Source: Fragilariopsis cylindrus CCMP1102 (lineage: Eukaryota > Bacillariophyta > Bacillariophyceae > Bacillariales > Bacillariaceae). Taken from it: 64,000 nucleotides of DNA. The notes under the pieces were generated by a model. That model ran no database searches. It had not been told where the DNA came from and saw only the letters and a list, made by a program, of their open reading frames with translations. This document shows positions 53,701 to 63,323 of this stretch, one piece after another. Made by a program: the position numbers and the translations under genes. The DNA is taken from positions 398,764 through 462,763 of the forward strand of contig FMBT01000316.1 of the NCBI GenBank assembly GCA_900095095.1. The letters are read 5' to 3'. The stretch's first letter is position 1, and each line of letters opens with the position of its first letter.

Positions 53701-55421
53701 ATAGCGAGGATACCATCGAGGTATTTCTGCTTGTTGCTCTTCCTTATACAGTACGACTGGATGAGTCCGATGTGCTTGGAAAATGAAATGAGGAAGGTGA
53801 TTCCGTTGACGTGCATCACATCGATGGACAAGTGTACGTCATGGTATTCTTTGGCAATGTACGGTGGTATGTCCTTGGATTCGTCTTCCCTGGGCATCTT
53901 GCTTTGTTGTTTCACCGTCTTCCCTTTTAGTGCTGCGACGTCAGGGCCATAGATTTGTTTTGCAATTCGGACATCCCTCCTGGTGAATGGAGTGTTACCT
54001 ATTACATTGTTTTCTACTGCATTTGCTAAATCGTAGTCGCTTGGGCAAGCTAATACTTCTTGAAGTTTCCTCACCGCTTCGGCCCTAGTACAATCGATAT
54101 TGGAGAATTTGGACTGTTCATCTTTGACGGTTTGTACTGCCATGACACATGGTTCGTTGTCTGGTCCGACATCCAAGCAGTACATGCCATTGCTGGTAGG
54201 TACAAATCGGATATAAGAACCATCTTCGTTATATACGTGGAACGCATTTTCCACTGCCGTATCCATGAAGACTCGCTTGTTTTTAGCAAGTAGAGCTAGT
54301 GATAAGATGTTGGTTACTCCATTTGGATAGTAGTAGTAGTCGTCATTGGTGGAGAGAGGTAGGTGTTGTATCGACTTGTTAGGTACTCCCACTTCGTCGA
54401 CGTGGAAGGTTGAGTCGCTGGTCCGTACCTTGAGCTTCAGCTTGTCGTTAGTCTTGATGTCGTCCAGTAGCGATTTGTCTTTGAACAGATTGATACTTGA
54501 TGCACTGTCTATTGTAATAGAGGCCACGCCATTGCGTGGGCCGATATTTCTACCCACACTCCTTACTTTCATGTGCTTATGTCCATTGTTGGGCTTAGCA
54601 TGTGGAGGTACATTAGAAAAAGAGACAGTGTCGTCATGAGACAATACTTGATTGGCGAGGACGTACGGATTCAACTTGGAAGTTACAATCGATGAATCAA
54701 TGTAAGGAACATTAGACGGATCGAATGAGACTGTGGGACAGCCAATACCGCCGCGGGATTTAAACACTCCTGGTTTCCTCTGTCGAACAGGAAAATAGAA
54801 AGGAATGATACGGCGTGCAGTATTGGACTTGGATCGGGGATCGGCACGGACCCGTCGGTAGTACTTCGCTTGGTTTATAGAATCATTCATCGATAAATTC
54901 GATCCTGAGATAATAGAACGTTTGCGATTGATGCGCTTTCTAGCAAAGAAGGTGCATCGGTGCCTGCCAGAAGAGCTCTTGTTGTTACTCGAGTTCTGCC
55001 GGCGGTAGATAGATTTTGGGTGCATTGGCGTAGACGAGAAGCTGACACTTGATAGGAGGGACTGAACGTATACCAATTTGTTATAGATTGGAGCGATATA
55101 GTCAAACTGATCAAATATGGTTGCTTCGATTCGGATGACAGTAGTGCCGATGCTCATCATCGCCAGGCCGACAGCCTTGAATATAGTTTCCATAATGGGA
55201 CCATATATGAGACTGTAGGCAAGATTAAATACGTACGTGGGAGTGAGCAAGCCACGAGACAGTAGGAACCATGCTACCATGCATATTCCGTATGCGAATT
55301 TAATCCATCTCCATCCAGTATCGAAGGGAAAATAGGGCAATCGACGTCTCCATTTTAACGTCGGCCCTTGCGAAAATCCGGTGGAACTACCGTTCTGAGG
55401 GCATGTGCGGCTTTCCGCCAT
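50742..55421 (-). CDS. pol: Pol polyprotein of CoDi element
   Basis: 1559 residues from the ATG at 55419-55421. Two hydrophobic segments (about 38-56 and 64-96) precede the enzymes, which is unusual. Aspartic protease: Asp305 in 'ASITIDSASS'. Integrase: Asp534 in 'LSIDVMHV', Asp592 in 'MEADGAFE', Glu624 in 'VEIIERQIR'; I do not see the usual HHCC zinc motif before it, but instead a 'GNTPFTRRDVRIA' and 'AALKGKT' region that is common in diatom copia elements. An acidic and Lys-rich linker (about 785-930) leads to reverse transcriptase, with Asp1102 in 'TCDIPGAFL' and Asp1207-Asp1208 in 'QFHVDDLK'. RNase H: Asp1379 in 'WSVDASF', Glu1419 in 'SSTEAE', Asp1464 in 'LQDNTS'. All enzyme motifs are intact. 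It lies in the -1 frame relative to the ORF before it and overlaps it by 67 bases. Confidence 0.95.
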   Translation of the reverse strand: MAESRTCPQNGSSTGFSQGPTLKWRRRLPYFPFDTGWRWIKFAYGICMVAWFLLSRGLLTPTYVFNLAYSLIYGPIMETIFKAVGLAMMSIGTTVIRIEATIFDQFDYIAPIYNKLVYVQSLLSSVSFSSTPMHPKSIYRRQNSSNNKSSSGRHRCTFFARKRINRKRSIISGSNLSMNDSINQAKYYRRVRADPRSKSNTARRIIPFYFPVRQRKPGVFKSRGGIGCPTVSFDPSNVPYIDSSIVTSKLNPYVLANQVLSHDDTVSFSNVPPHAKPNNGHKHMKVRSVGRNIGPRNGVASITIDSASSINLFKDKSLLDDIKTNDKLKLKVRTSDSTFHVDEVGVPNKSIQHLPLSTNDDYYYYPNGVTNILSLALLAKNKRVFMDTAVENAFHVYNEDGSYIRFVPTSNGMYCLDVGPDNEPCVMAVQTVKDEQSKFSNIDCTRAEAVRKLQEVLACPSDYDLANAVENNVIGNTPFTRRDVRIAKQIYGPDVAALKGKTVKQQSKMPREDESKDIPPYIAKEYHDVHLSIDVMHVNGITFLISFSKHIGLIQSYCIRKSNKQKYLDGILAMLIMYRSRQPLQVTTMEADGAFEAIRQDLQDKPYEIALTTCDADRHVEIIERQIRFVKERIRSVRMMLPYKRLPKRFLIELVSKVTVLMNSLPKKGGIHRIMSPRELVTGKKLRVPEHHIGQYVQGLTGGNNDTGKERSVDALYIGRADNGSGHTVFKLSTKQVVSVNRVKVISPTVDHIKFVEDMAKAEGQPEGLEFADINGKITLEDFMEAINDDGDDDSNASDDDFLHDDEYQKEFNEEVRLENSEGLATDEDQADAFHNEISHLVQDPNDRPALKNSRLRPRANGRAIVALSHKTEECGKKKKKKNEKKRIKFNSPADPTTEVDDDDDDYHDALSEHPVPDELVSVDDAKPGVCEAVEEDPDAKNSGVNEVPPGLDCSLNHEGYWGANAHSTCAYVLNTIASFTKFEASKSTPQYGFNRGMKEFGDLGFKATMKELDDNLIGMNAVRMLKPSEVNKEVWSKALSYLMFLKRKRTGDVKARGCADGRPQREYISKDESSSPTVSIYALMASCLMDAIDERKVVTCDIPGAFLQADWPAGDDCFLKFENVMVDMICQIDPKYKSSVIKRGNKKFIFAKLNKAVYGTLLGAILFYEKLSKQLDDWGYVKNNYDPCTFNKVINGEQVTIQFHVDDLKISHKEQKVLDDILYDLNIKFCTKKKALSASTGLIHEYLGITISFDELHKVKFTMFDYLEDILSEMPSDMDGIARTPAQDDLFTVDEHSPLLNEKDADFYHRTTARLLFAAKRARPDLQVAVAYMCTRVKAPTVSDYHKLGRTIKYLRGTIYMPLVLGWDGSGVLTWSVDASFAIHNDMRSHTGAVLSLGQGALMSMSSKQKINTKSSTEAELVGVDDAMNFVVWIQLFMGEQMKTVSKDSALSKFMHETVILQDNTSTIQLEKNGKQSSTKRTRHINIRYFYVTSKIKNGDVRVVYCPTKEMVSDYLTKPLQGSLFRTHRNSIMGLSDDDISRYYDEYLKMKGDLRNTK

Positions 55422-56317
55422 TCCTTGCGCCGATCGCCAAGGGCACGGGTGATCCCGTATATGGTAACGTCATGTAGCCGCGGCATACCATGTTGTTCGA
55501 TCCTATCGTTCAAAGAATGGTCATCCATACATGTTTCAATATCGTAGATAGAGTTGATGTTGGAATTGATCAATTTCTGTACGACCTTGTTTATCCATCG
55601 ATTTGGTTTATGTCTGCCTTGGGTGACAGCCACAGTGTATACGACGTGATGAAGGGCCCGGACTCCAGCTGGTTCGATCAAGTCTAAATTGCGTTCCTTG
55701 ACAAACTTGTCTTCGTCGTCCCAAAAGGTCATTCTGAAATCAGGTCCGATTTCAAGAATCATTTGGCGATATCGTAATCCATTGAATTTCTTGTGTGCCA
55801 AACTCTTCATTATTTCTTCTCTAATAATGGTTACCGTGCTGGTGTTGATACCCTTGAAACCACAGTCATTGAATCTGATCTTCAGTTGTTTCATGTTGTT
55901 AATATCGTTGTCCATGGTGATATACTCGTCCAATAATTGAGGAATATCTAATATTCCGGCCATTTTGAACTTGTATCGTAATGCATCAGCATAGTCGAGA
56001 ATCGACTCCGGGACGCCCATAATATATGGGCCATAGTTATGACAGGTGAGGTCAGGCGACTCGGGATCGTATCGAAAAACCGTTACCTTGCTGGACTTCT
56101 TATGCATCACCCTGTGTGCAGTATGATATAGCATCATTTCGAATTCCTCAGCTAATTCACATGGATACATTTCGGATTCGCCAAAACCTTCCATAACGTA
56201 ACCGAGATCACCGTTAGTACCAATGTTTTCGATTAGCAAATCCAAACTGTCAGCGATCTTGTTAGCTCCCAATATGAATTCGGGGACTTCGACGCCTGGG
56301 ACGGTATTACGATCGTT
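55355..56317 (-). CDS. ORF between gag and pol, unknown function
   Basis: An open frame of 320 codons from just after a TGA (56318-56320) to a stop at 55355; the first in-frame ATG is at about 56194. It has 'EEFEMMLYHTAHRVMHKK', 'LTCHNYGPYIMG', 'FKGINTSTVTIIREEIM' and 'QHGMPRLHDVTIYGITRAL'. I do not recognise a domain. The acidic ORF 56354-56764 is in the same frame, split from it by two TGA codons 13 codons apart. It could be a Gag extension, translated by an unknown mechanism or from a spliced RNA. Within a young, otherwise intact element this open frame is probably kept by selection (inference). Confidence 0.6.
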   Translation of the reverse strand, partial: NDRNTVPGVEVPEFILGANKIADSLDLLIENIGTNGDLGYVMEGFGESEMYPCELAEEFEMMLYHTAHRVMHKKSSKVTVFRYDPESPDLTCHNYGPYIMGVPESILDYADALRYKFKMAGILDIPQLLDEYITMDNDINNMKQLKIRFNDCGFKGINTSTVTIIREEIMKSLAHKKFNGLRYRQMILEIGPDFRMTFWDDEDKFVKERNLDLIEPAGVRALHHVVYTVAVTQGRHKPNRWINKVVQKLINSNINSIYDIETCMDDHSLNDRIEQHGMPRLHDVTIYGITRALGDRRKEWRKAAHALRTVVPPDFRKGRR

Positions 56318-56353
56318 TCAAGGTAAGCAACATGCGCTAGGCATACGTGCTGT

Positions 56354-56764
56354 TCAGATATCGTCATCGACTTCTTCCCCATCATCGGGAGAGTCGTTGA
56401 TCACAAGGTGGGCAGCCGCAATGGCATTGGGCTCATCTTGTTCAAAAGCATCCTCAACGTCCTGTTGGTTGTCAATACGATTGATAAAACCATCTTCAAT
56501 GTCTTGGAGATCGTTGTCGTATTCGGCGACCGCATTAGCTAGAATAGTTGCCTGAAAGTCATCGCTGGCTTTCTTGGCTTCCGTATCGGCTGCAGGAGGA
56601 GGTGGATCGGATGGTACATCTTCTTCCTTGATATTGGCTAGGACATCGGCTTCATCGCTGAGTCCACCGACTTTGATGATAGAACGATTTATCATCCGCA
56701 TCATCGTCGTCGGTACAATATTGATAATCGGCACCGTGTGCTGCGACCACAGCATCAGTTTCAT
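56354..56764 (-). CDS. acidic ORF downstream of gag
   Basis: 136 residues from the ATG at 56762-56764, 14 bases after the gag stop and in a different frame from gag. It is rich in Asp, Glu and Ala, with a 'SDPPPPAADTEAKKASDD' stretch. It ends at a TGA at 56354-56356 and is in frame with the ORF that follows. No known domain; possibly part of a structural protein of the particle. Confidence 0.5.
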   Translation of the reverse strand: MKLMLWSQHTVPIINIVPTTMMRMINRSIIKVGGLSDEADVLANIKEEDVPSDPPPPAADTEAKKASDDFQATILANAVAEYDNDLQDIEDGFINRIDNQQDVEDAFEQDEPNAIAAAHLVINDSPDDGEEVDDDI

Positions 56765-56778
56765 TGTTATCGTTGTTG

Positions 56779-57939
56779 TTATTGATTATTATTACTATTA
56801 TTATTACTCCTGTTTAAGGAGTCAAGGAGAGTTATCACCTTAGTTTCCGTATTGGGATATACATCGTCGTCTCTGGTACCGAGAAGATACTGTTCCTTAA
56901 TACAGTCACGAGCTCGGGTATTGTTCGATCCTTTTAGTATTAGCATTGCCACAATTAAATCGCGTGCTTCTGCATCGTACTTAATCTTGTCAACATTGTC
57001 CACGAGTAATAAATTATACGCGGTGATATTGGTTGAGTACCGATCTAATATATCGATGAGGAAGTTTTCACCGAATGCGGACCGTCCGCATTGTTGAATA
57101 ACCGAGGTGTACATGACATTGACTTGAGCAGCGAACTCGGTAGTGGTAGTCCCAGCACTTTGTGAAATTGACACACATCTTTCGATAATACCAATATTTT
57201 CGTACGGGACATAAACTTTTCTGCCAGCTTTGTTGTGCGTACAAATCATTTCCACTAATTGCAATAACGCAATTAAATCATTGCCACTTTCGATGGGCAG
57301 CCATCTGACCGTGTCTTGTCGGCATGTAGCCAATACTTTGTCATCTAATTGACCCATGGTTGTTTCGAATAGTCCCTTGGAGAATTCTTCGTATTTGTTC
57401 CATGCGGTGATATCGCTTGCAATATTCTTACCCCAGATGAGGATCAGTTGTTCCTTCAACATCGGGTCGGTGACGGTGTATGTTATTACACCACCAGGAG
57501 CCGTAGTCATGGTTGAGTACAGTGACGGTTCCGGTGCGGCAGTTAGGAAGTCTGTCTGCTGCAATGTGGTGTTGGTGCTGATGCTGCTTGACAACTTGTA
57601 GTAACCTTTACTACTGCTGTGCAATTTGATCTGCCTCTTGAGGATACGACATTGGTCTGCCATATTTCCACCTGGAGTGATGACATGACCGTGCATAAGA
57701 TGAGCTGCATCGGTAATACGACCCTTGAATTTATTACGGGGTTGGTTTCCACTGACGTTCTTCTTCTGCTTGTCTCTTGCCTTCTTCCTATCGCGAGCTG
57801 CTTTCTTCTTCTCCGCCTTACTGGCTCCGTTACCTCCACCGTTGTTGTTGCCGGTAGTGTTCGACGACTGGGACGGTGGGGCGCGTCCAGTACCCGTGGC
57901 ACTTGAACTCGCTGGTCTTTGTTCTTGTTGTTCTGTCAT
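56779..57939 (-). CDS. gag: Gag-like protein of CoDi element
   Basis: 386 residues from the ATG near 57937-57939. The first 80 residues are Ser/Gly/Asn-rich and then very basic ('KAEKKKAARDRKKARDKQKK'), suited to RNA binding. A helical capsid-like body of about 280 residues follows ('LKEQLILIWGKNIAS', 'NDLIALLQLVEMICTHN', 'QVNVMYTSVIQQCGRSAF'). No zinc knuckle (C-x2-C-x4-H-x4-C) is seen, so the basic N-terminus may replace it. Being the first ORF after the leader, it is assigned to gag by position. It ends in an Asn/Ser run. Confidence 0.8.
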   Translation of the reverse strand: MTEQQEQRPASSSATGTGRAPPSQSSNTTGNNNGGGNGASKAEKKKAARDRKKARDKQKKNVSGNQPRNKFKGRITDAAHLMHGHVITPGGNMADQCRILKRQIKLHSSSKGYYKLSSSISTNTTLQQTDFLTAAPEPSLYSTMTTAPGGVITYTVTDPMLKEQLILIWGKNIASDITAWNKYEEFSKGLFETTMGQLDDKVLATCRQDTVRWLPIESGNDLIALLQLVEMICTHNKAGRKVYVPYENIGIIERCVSISQSAGTTTTEFAAQVNVMYTSVIQQCGRSAFGENFLIDILDRYSTNITAYNLLLVDNVDKIKYDAEARDLIVAMLILKGSNNTRARDCIKEQYLLGTRDDDVYPNTETKVITLLDSLNRSNNNSNNNQ

Positions 57940-58212
57940 AATTACGGTGGATAGCGATCTAAGCTCTGATTATTATTAAACGATTGTGGTCTTGTCTGAT
58001 GTATGAATTGATATATTGGATATCAGTTAATATATTTAGGCAAACGACGGTTCGTTGTTAAAATCAATGTATCTATGATCTGGTGATCTAAAGGATCTTC
58101 AATCTTCGATAGAGGTGCTTTGGATGCGGCGTATCTTTAGTTGTTATGGTTGGTATCGATTAGATTTGATATTCAATATTAATCGGTTCGATGCCCTGTA
58201 CTTATTTATAAA

Positions 58213-58628
58213 TGTTGAATTACGATATCGCACTCGTGCTTATCTTGAGTCACTACTTGCTTTGCTACGATATTATAAAGTCCTGAAGAATGGTCTGTTA
58301 ATTGATTGATTATATATTTTGTATTGATTTGCTTTTACTCTTTGAAACTAGGTTTATAAATAAGTATAAGCTCATCGTACACATTGAAGTAGATGTTGCT
58401 TTACAATTTCCAATTCAGCAATTCAAATATCACTAACAACTTACTAGTTGTTGTTCCTTTTTATTGCGACGTCGACTTATTGCAGCTGCATTTCTCGTAT
58501 TGCTAAAATAACGACATTTCTACTTATAACGGTATTATCCGTTTTCCAACGGTATTATACGACTCAATCGATTAAGAATGACCCATTCGATTAGATCCTG
58601 GAAACCCAATATAGATTGATTTCCAACA
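58213..58628 (-). repeat. 5' LTR
   Basis: 416 bp; promoter and start of the element's transcript are expected here. The leader to the gag ATG is 273 bp (58212-57940). Confidence 0.95.
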
Positions 58629-58654
58629 GTATTTGATATGATTCCACGTACGAA

Positions 58655-58975
58655 TATAAAAACTAAATCATGCCAATATAAAAACTAAATCGCACAAATT
58701 CGCCAATGCCCAAATTTTACTAGTATTTGTTAGTGTAGTATATAATAATCATTTTTCTGGAAAAATAGACTATTAAGTTTACAATTGACCTATTGCATGG
58801 AGAATTATTTCTTTCCTTGGTCTTGTAAGCCTACTGGTATCTCATAATGTAGGCTCACACACAGCGCACATCATCTTTTTTATGAGATATCTTGTTCAGG
58901 ACACAAAGTAGGGTAGAACTTCCAAGAAAATGCTTCTTTTTGTACAGGGAGAGTTCCTCTACCTTCCCATGTTGG
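58655..58975 (-). mobile_element. long-TIR element, copy D (end fragment)
   Basis: It carries the family end (ATATAAAAACTAAATCATGCC), partly duplicated, then terminal-repeat sequence and about 90 bp matching, in reverse, the inner flank of copy A (GAGATATCTTGTTCAGGAC against about 12713-12731). It lacks an array and the other end. Confidence 0.6.
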
Positions 58976-60775
58976 TTATTAATAATGGTTTAAAATATGT
59001 TGTAAGCACTCCTTCAGTTCATGCACACATTCCTTTCCAATGACTAGCATTTAACGCACAATGTTACTAGTTAATTTGTTGCAGCTATTATTTTTGATCG
59101 ACAGATTTTTTCTGGAAAAATAAGTCAATGCAGCCCATCATATGTTTAATCTTTATATGTCTGCAAAATGACATTCGTGAACAGGGGCTTACTTTCTTCG
59201 TCAAAGACCAAAAACCAATGTATACCCTATATTAGCTAAAATCCACTAAAAATTATTTTGCACAAGTTTTAGCATGTGATCCAGAGGCCCTAATAGTTGG
59301 GGATTTAGGTGTATTAGTTTATTTTATGAGTAATTGTGTGGAAATACCTGTCAAAATTTGTGTTGGAGTTTTTTTAGCCAACAGTGACTATTTTAAGTAC
59401 GGGCCTTGATTAAACTGCAATTACATCCAAAATAATGGTGGGTTGGGATGATGATGCTTTCCATTCACAAGTAGTATGTCCTGGTAAAGACAGTGTATCC
59501 ATTATGTGTTCTAATTTACCTGGTGGTATGTGTAAATAAAGATAATGAAAAGCTGTGTTTTGAGCTACAATCTTACTGTGTAGTGTGGGATGGTGTGTTT
59601 ATTATATATTTTGATCAGAACTGAACAGCAAAAGATCTCATTTGAAAGGGTTGCAGAGGACAACACTAGATAAGTTGGGTGCACTATCATCTACATAGTG
59701 TGCCGCATAGTGTAGTAGAACATAGTGTCTGCCTCCTACAACTGACACCATAGTCCTGCCTGCTTTGAGTAGATATAATGTTGTGTGTGACTGGATAATC
59801 TGTGAATGTATGTTGGTAAAATAATGTGATGTTGTATCATTTCAGTTTGCAATGTAATACCATGGACCAGGAAATCTAGATCAAGTTTCAGTAGCAGCAA
59901 AAGTGTTATCTGCTGGTTTTAATAATGGTAGAAGCAGCATTAGTATAAGCATTGTAGCACAAAAGTTAGAAGAGGATTTAATATGGTTGCACAGTAAGAT
60001 AACATAAATGATACTACAGCAGCAGTGTGCACAGTGTGTGTGTACTGTTGGCATAATAATGTGATATTGAAACTCTCCTTCCACCTGCCAGGAATGTACA
60101 GAAAACAACAACACCTAACATTATCTGTAATTTGAGATGATGCAAAATTATCTCATTGTTGTATTGTTACCAGTTTGTGTTTTGAGACGTTGCATTTTTA
60201 ATTTACCTTCCTATGTACATTATCTTATACCAGATAAAGCAGCAGTGTGTGTATAATGTTGGTACGATAATGTGCTATTGAAATTCTCCTTCCACCTACC
60301 TGGGATATATACAAAACAACAACACCTCACATTATCTGCAGTTTGAGATGATGCAAAATTATCTCATTGTTGTATTGTTACCAGTTTGAGATGTTGCATT
60401 TCAATTTACCTTCCTCTGTACATTATCTTACACCAAATAAAGTAAAGCTGCAGCATAATTATTCTATTGTTTTTTTTACCAGCAGTAGCAGTGAGGTATT
60501 TATTGCTTCAGTACAAAAGCATGTGGTTGTAGGTAGCAGCAAAGTAGGAGGAGGATTTAATAACACCATTGTCAGCCAGTGAGATGATAAATGATACAGC
60601 AGCAGTGTGTGTGATGTTGGTATACAGATGTGTTAATAAAATTCACCTTGCACCTGCCAGGGATGTAAAAAACAACATCAGCAACAACACCACCACCTCA
60701 CATCATCCACAGTTTTAGATGATGCATTTCAATTTAACTTCTTATTTATGTACATTATCTAATAGGTACCAGGTG

Positions 60776-60829
60776 TTCTTAAAATCTACCATGGTAGTCT
60801 ACCATGGTAGGCATGGTACATTTTAAGAA
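60776..60829. repeat. palindromic hairpin with CTACCATGGTAG
   Basis: Two copies of the 12-bp perfect palindrome (60786-60797 and 60799-60810) sit inside a larger inverted repeat (TTCTTAAAAT ... ATTTTAAGAA). Confidence 0.75.
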
Positions 60830-63059
60830 TACATAGATATACAAATTTGAAACTAAAATTTAGGGTTAACTTCAACAACAACACCACCACCACCTCACAT
60901 CATCCAAAGTTTGAGATGATGCATTTCAATTTACCTTCCTATGTGCACTACCTAATAATATTGGGTAAAGTAAAGCTGCAGGAGGTGAAATTATTCCATT
61001 GTTGTATGTTAATTCACCAGCAGTAGTAGTGTGATATTGCATCTACTACTTGAAAAGACAAATCTGCAACAAATATTGCATATTACCAAGTAGAACTATC
61101 TACCTGGTACACTAAATCTGCAGCAAAACTATCTTGTTGTTGTATTGGTGCCTGTAATGTATGTATGGCATCTACCACCAGATAAACTAAAGGTGATGCT
61201 AGTATTGCACCTTGAAATATAGCATTATTGTCTACCAGCTAAACTAAATCAAGCTGCAGCAGCAAAAGTCCTATCTGCTGGTTTCTAGTAGTGGTAGTAG
61301 CTTTAGTACAAGCAAGCCATGTATATAAACTAAATCAAGCTACCTCACAGCAAAAGTCCTATTTGTTCGTTTCTAATACATTACCAGCTTTATCAGCAAC
61401 AAAGCATGTGGTAGGTAGCAGCAAATTTGATACCAATAACCAGTGAGGTAATAAATGGTGCAGCAGCAGTTAGGGTTATAGTTTTGGGGGTTATAGTTAG
61501 GGTTAGGGTTATAGTTGCAGAGGACAGCGCCATATAGGTTGGTGAACTATCAACCTCCACATAAAGTGTGCTAGAGTATTGTGTAATAATATGTGTGTGC
61601 CTCCTACTGTTGCCATTATTCTACCTGCTTTTAGCAGATCTCTTGTTGTGCGTGACTGATATGATGATGTCATTTCAATTTGCAATGTACTTCCATCTAC
61701 CAGGTAATCTCTAGATAAAGTTACAGCAGCAGCAAAAGTCTTATCTGCTGGTTCTTATACATGGTAGCAGCTTTAGTACAACAAGCATGGTAGCACCGAA
61801 GTAAGAGGAGGATTTAATATTATTGAACAGTGAGAGTGTGTGTAATGTTGGTATAATATAATGTGTTTTGAAAATTCTCCTTCCACCTGCCAGGGATGTA
61901 CAAAACAACAACACCTCACATTATCTGCAGTTTGAGTTGATACAAAGTTATCTCATTGTTGTATTGTTACCAGTTTAAGATGTTGTATTTTAATTTTCCT
62001 TTCTCTGTGCACTATCTTACACCAGATAAAGTAAAGCTGTAGCATAATTATTCTATTGTTTATTTTACAAGCAGTAGCAGTGAGGTATTTATTGCCTCGG
62101 TACAAAAGCTTGTGGTAGGTAGCAATAAAGTAGGAGCAGGATTTAATAATACCATTGACCAGTGAGATAATAAATGATACAGCTATTACTGTGTGTGTGA
62201 TGTTGGTATACAAATGTGTACCTGCCAGGGATGTACAAAACAACAGCACCTCACATCCACAGTTTGAGATGATTTATTTTATTTTAACTTCCTATGTGCA
62301 CTATCTTATACCAGGTAAAGTAAAGCTGCAGCAAGTAAGATTATTTTATTGTTGTATTGTAACCAGCAGTAGTTTTGTGATATTGCATCTACCACCTGAA
62401 AAGACAAACCTGCAACTGATATTGCATATTACCAAATACTACAATCTACCTGGTAAACTAAATCTGCAGCAAAATTGTCTCGTTGTTGTAATGGTGCCTA
62501 TAATGTGTGTGTTGCATCTACCACAAGCTAAACTAAAGGTGATGCTAGTATTGCACCTTGACATATAGCATTATTGTCTACCAGATAAAATAAGTAAAGT
62601 TGCAACAACAAAAGTCCTATCTACTGGTTTCTAGTGATGGTAGCAGCTTTAGTACATGCATCTCATATAATACTGTCTACCAGATATAGACTTAATCAAG
62701 ATATAAACTAAATCAAGCTGCCTACCAGCCAAAGTCCTATTTGGTGGTTTCTAAGATTGGTAGCAGCTTTATCAGTACACAAGCATGTGATAGGTAGCAG
62801 CAAAGTAGGAGAATAATTCTATATACCATGGACCAGTGGGGTAATAAATGATGCAGCAGCAGCAGTGTGTGTGTGAATGTGTGAATGTTGGCATTATTGT
62901 TTTATTTCTACCAGCAGAAGCGGTGAGGTATTTATTGCATCAATACCAAAGCATGTGGTAGGTAGCAGGAGAGTAGGAGGATAATTTCATATACCATTGA
63001 ATAGTGAGGTTATAAAAGCTGCAGCAGCTGTGTGTGTGTGGATGTTAGCATAATAAAAT

Positions 63060-63110
63060 CTACCATGGTAGTCTACCATGGTAGTCTACCATGGTAGACT
63101 ACCATGGTAG
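63060..63110. repeat. four tandem CTACCATGGTAG palindromes
   Basis: Copies at 63060-63071, 63073-63084, 63086-63097 and 63099-63110, with single-base spacers, so a 13-bp period. The block is almost wholly self-complementary. Confidence 0.85.
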
Positions 63111-63212
63111 AGACCATGTATTAGCTTTAATACAAGCATGCTGATCATGCCATATAATACTGTCTTCCAGATATCAACTAAACCAAGCTGTCTACTAGCA
63201 GCAGTTGTATGT

Positions 63213-63322
63213 AAACCAACAGACCAACAAACCAACAAACCAACAAACCAACAAAACCAACAAAACCAACAAAACCAACAAAACCAACAAACTAACAAAA
63301 TCAACAAACCAACAAACCGACC
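63213..63322. repeat. (AACCAACA)n minisatellite
   Basis: About 12 units of 8-10 bp (AAACCAAC/AAAACCAAC) directly before the telomere-type array. Confidence 0.8.
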
Positions 63323-63323
63323 G

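Larger units (their letters stand above)
50266..58628 (-). mobile_element. complete Ty1/copia (CoDi-type) LTR retrotransposon
   Basis: An 8.36-kb element on the minus strand. The two LTRs have equal length (416 bp) and appear identical by eye; both begin TGTTG and end CAACA. A 5-bp target duplication GTATT lies at 50261-50265 and 58629-58633. The internal order is leader, gag, two in-phase ORFs, then pol with protease, integrase, reverse transcriptase and RNase H: integrase before RT, as in Ty1/copia. Intact ORFs and matching LTRs suggest a recent insertion. No standard primer-binding site beginning TGG is seen directly inside the 5' LTR; the polypurine tract before the 3' LTR is weak (TATAGGAGTG). 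Confidence 0.95.
58976..63212. repeat. subtelomeric repeat region, gene-free
   Basis: About 4.2 kb of GCAGCAG-, GTGTGTG- and CTACCA-rich DNA with long imperfect duplications: 60249-60400 with 61843-61985; 60425-60597 with 62012-62180; and 61052-61112 with 62393-62453. The offsets of 1.34-1.6 kb indicate two diverged blocks of a larger unit. Single degenerate copies of the 190-bp satellite lie at about 59640-59750 and 61513-61610. Degenerate TTAGGG words lie near 61470-61512. ORFs are short and motif-free. Confidence 0.7.

Noticed and set aside
51323-54639. Plus-strand ORFs antisense to pol and other ORFs inside it
   Set aside because: They are shadows of the long pol frame, with no domains of their own.
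58165-58212. GGTTCGATGCC next to the 5' LTR as a tRNA-derived primer site
   Set aside because: It resembles a tRNA T-arm, but it is about 25 bases from the LTR and no matching acceptor end is present.
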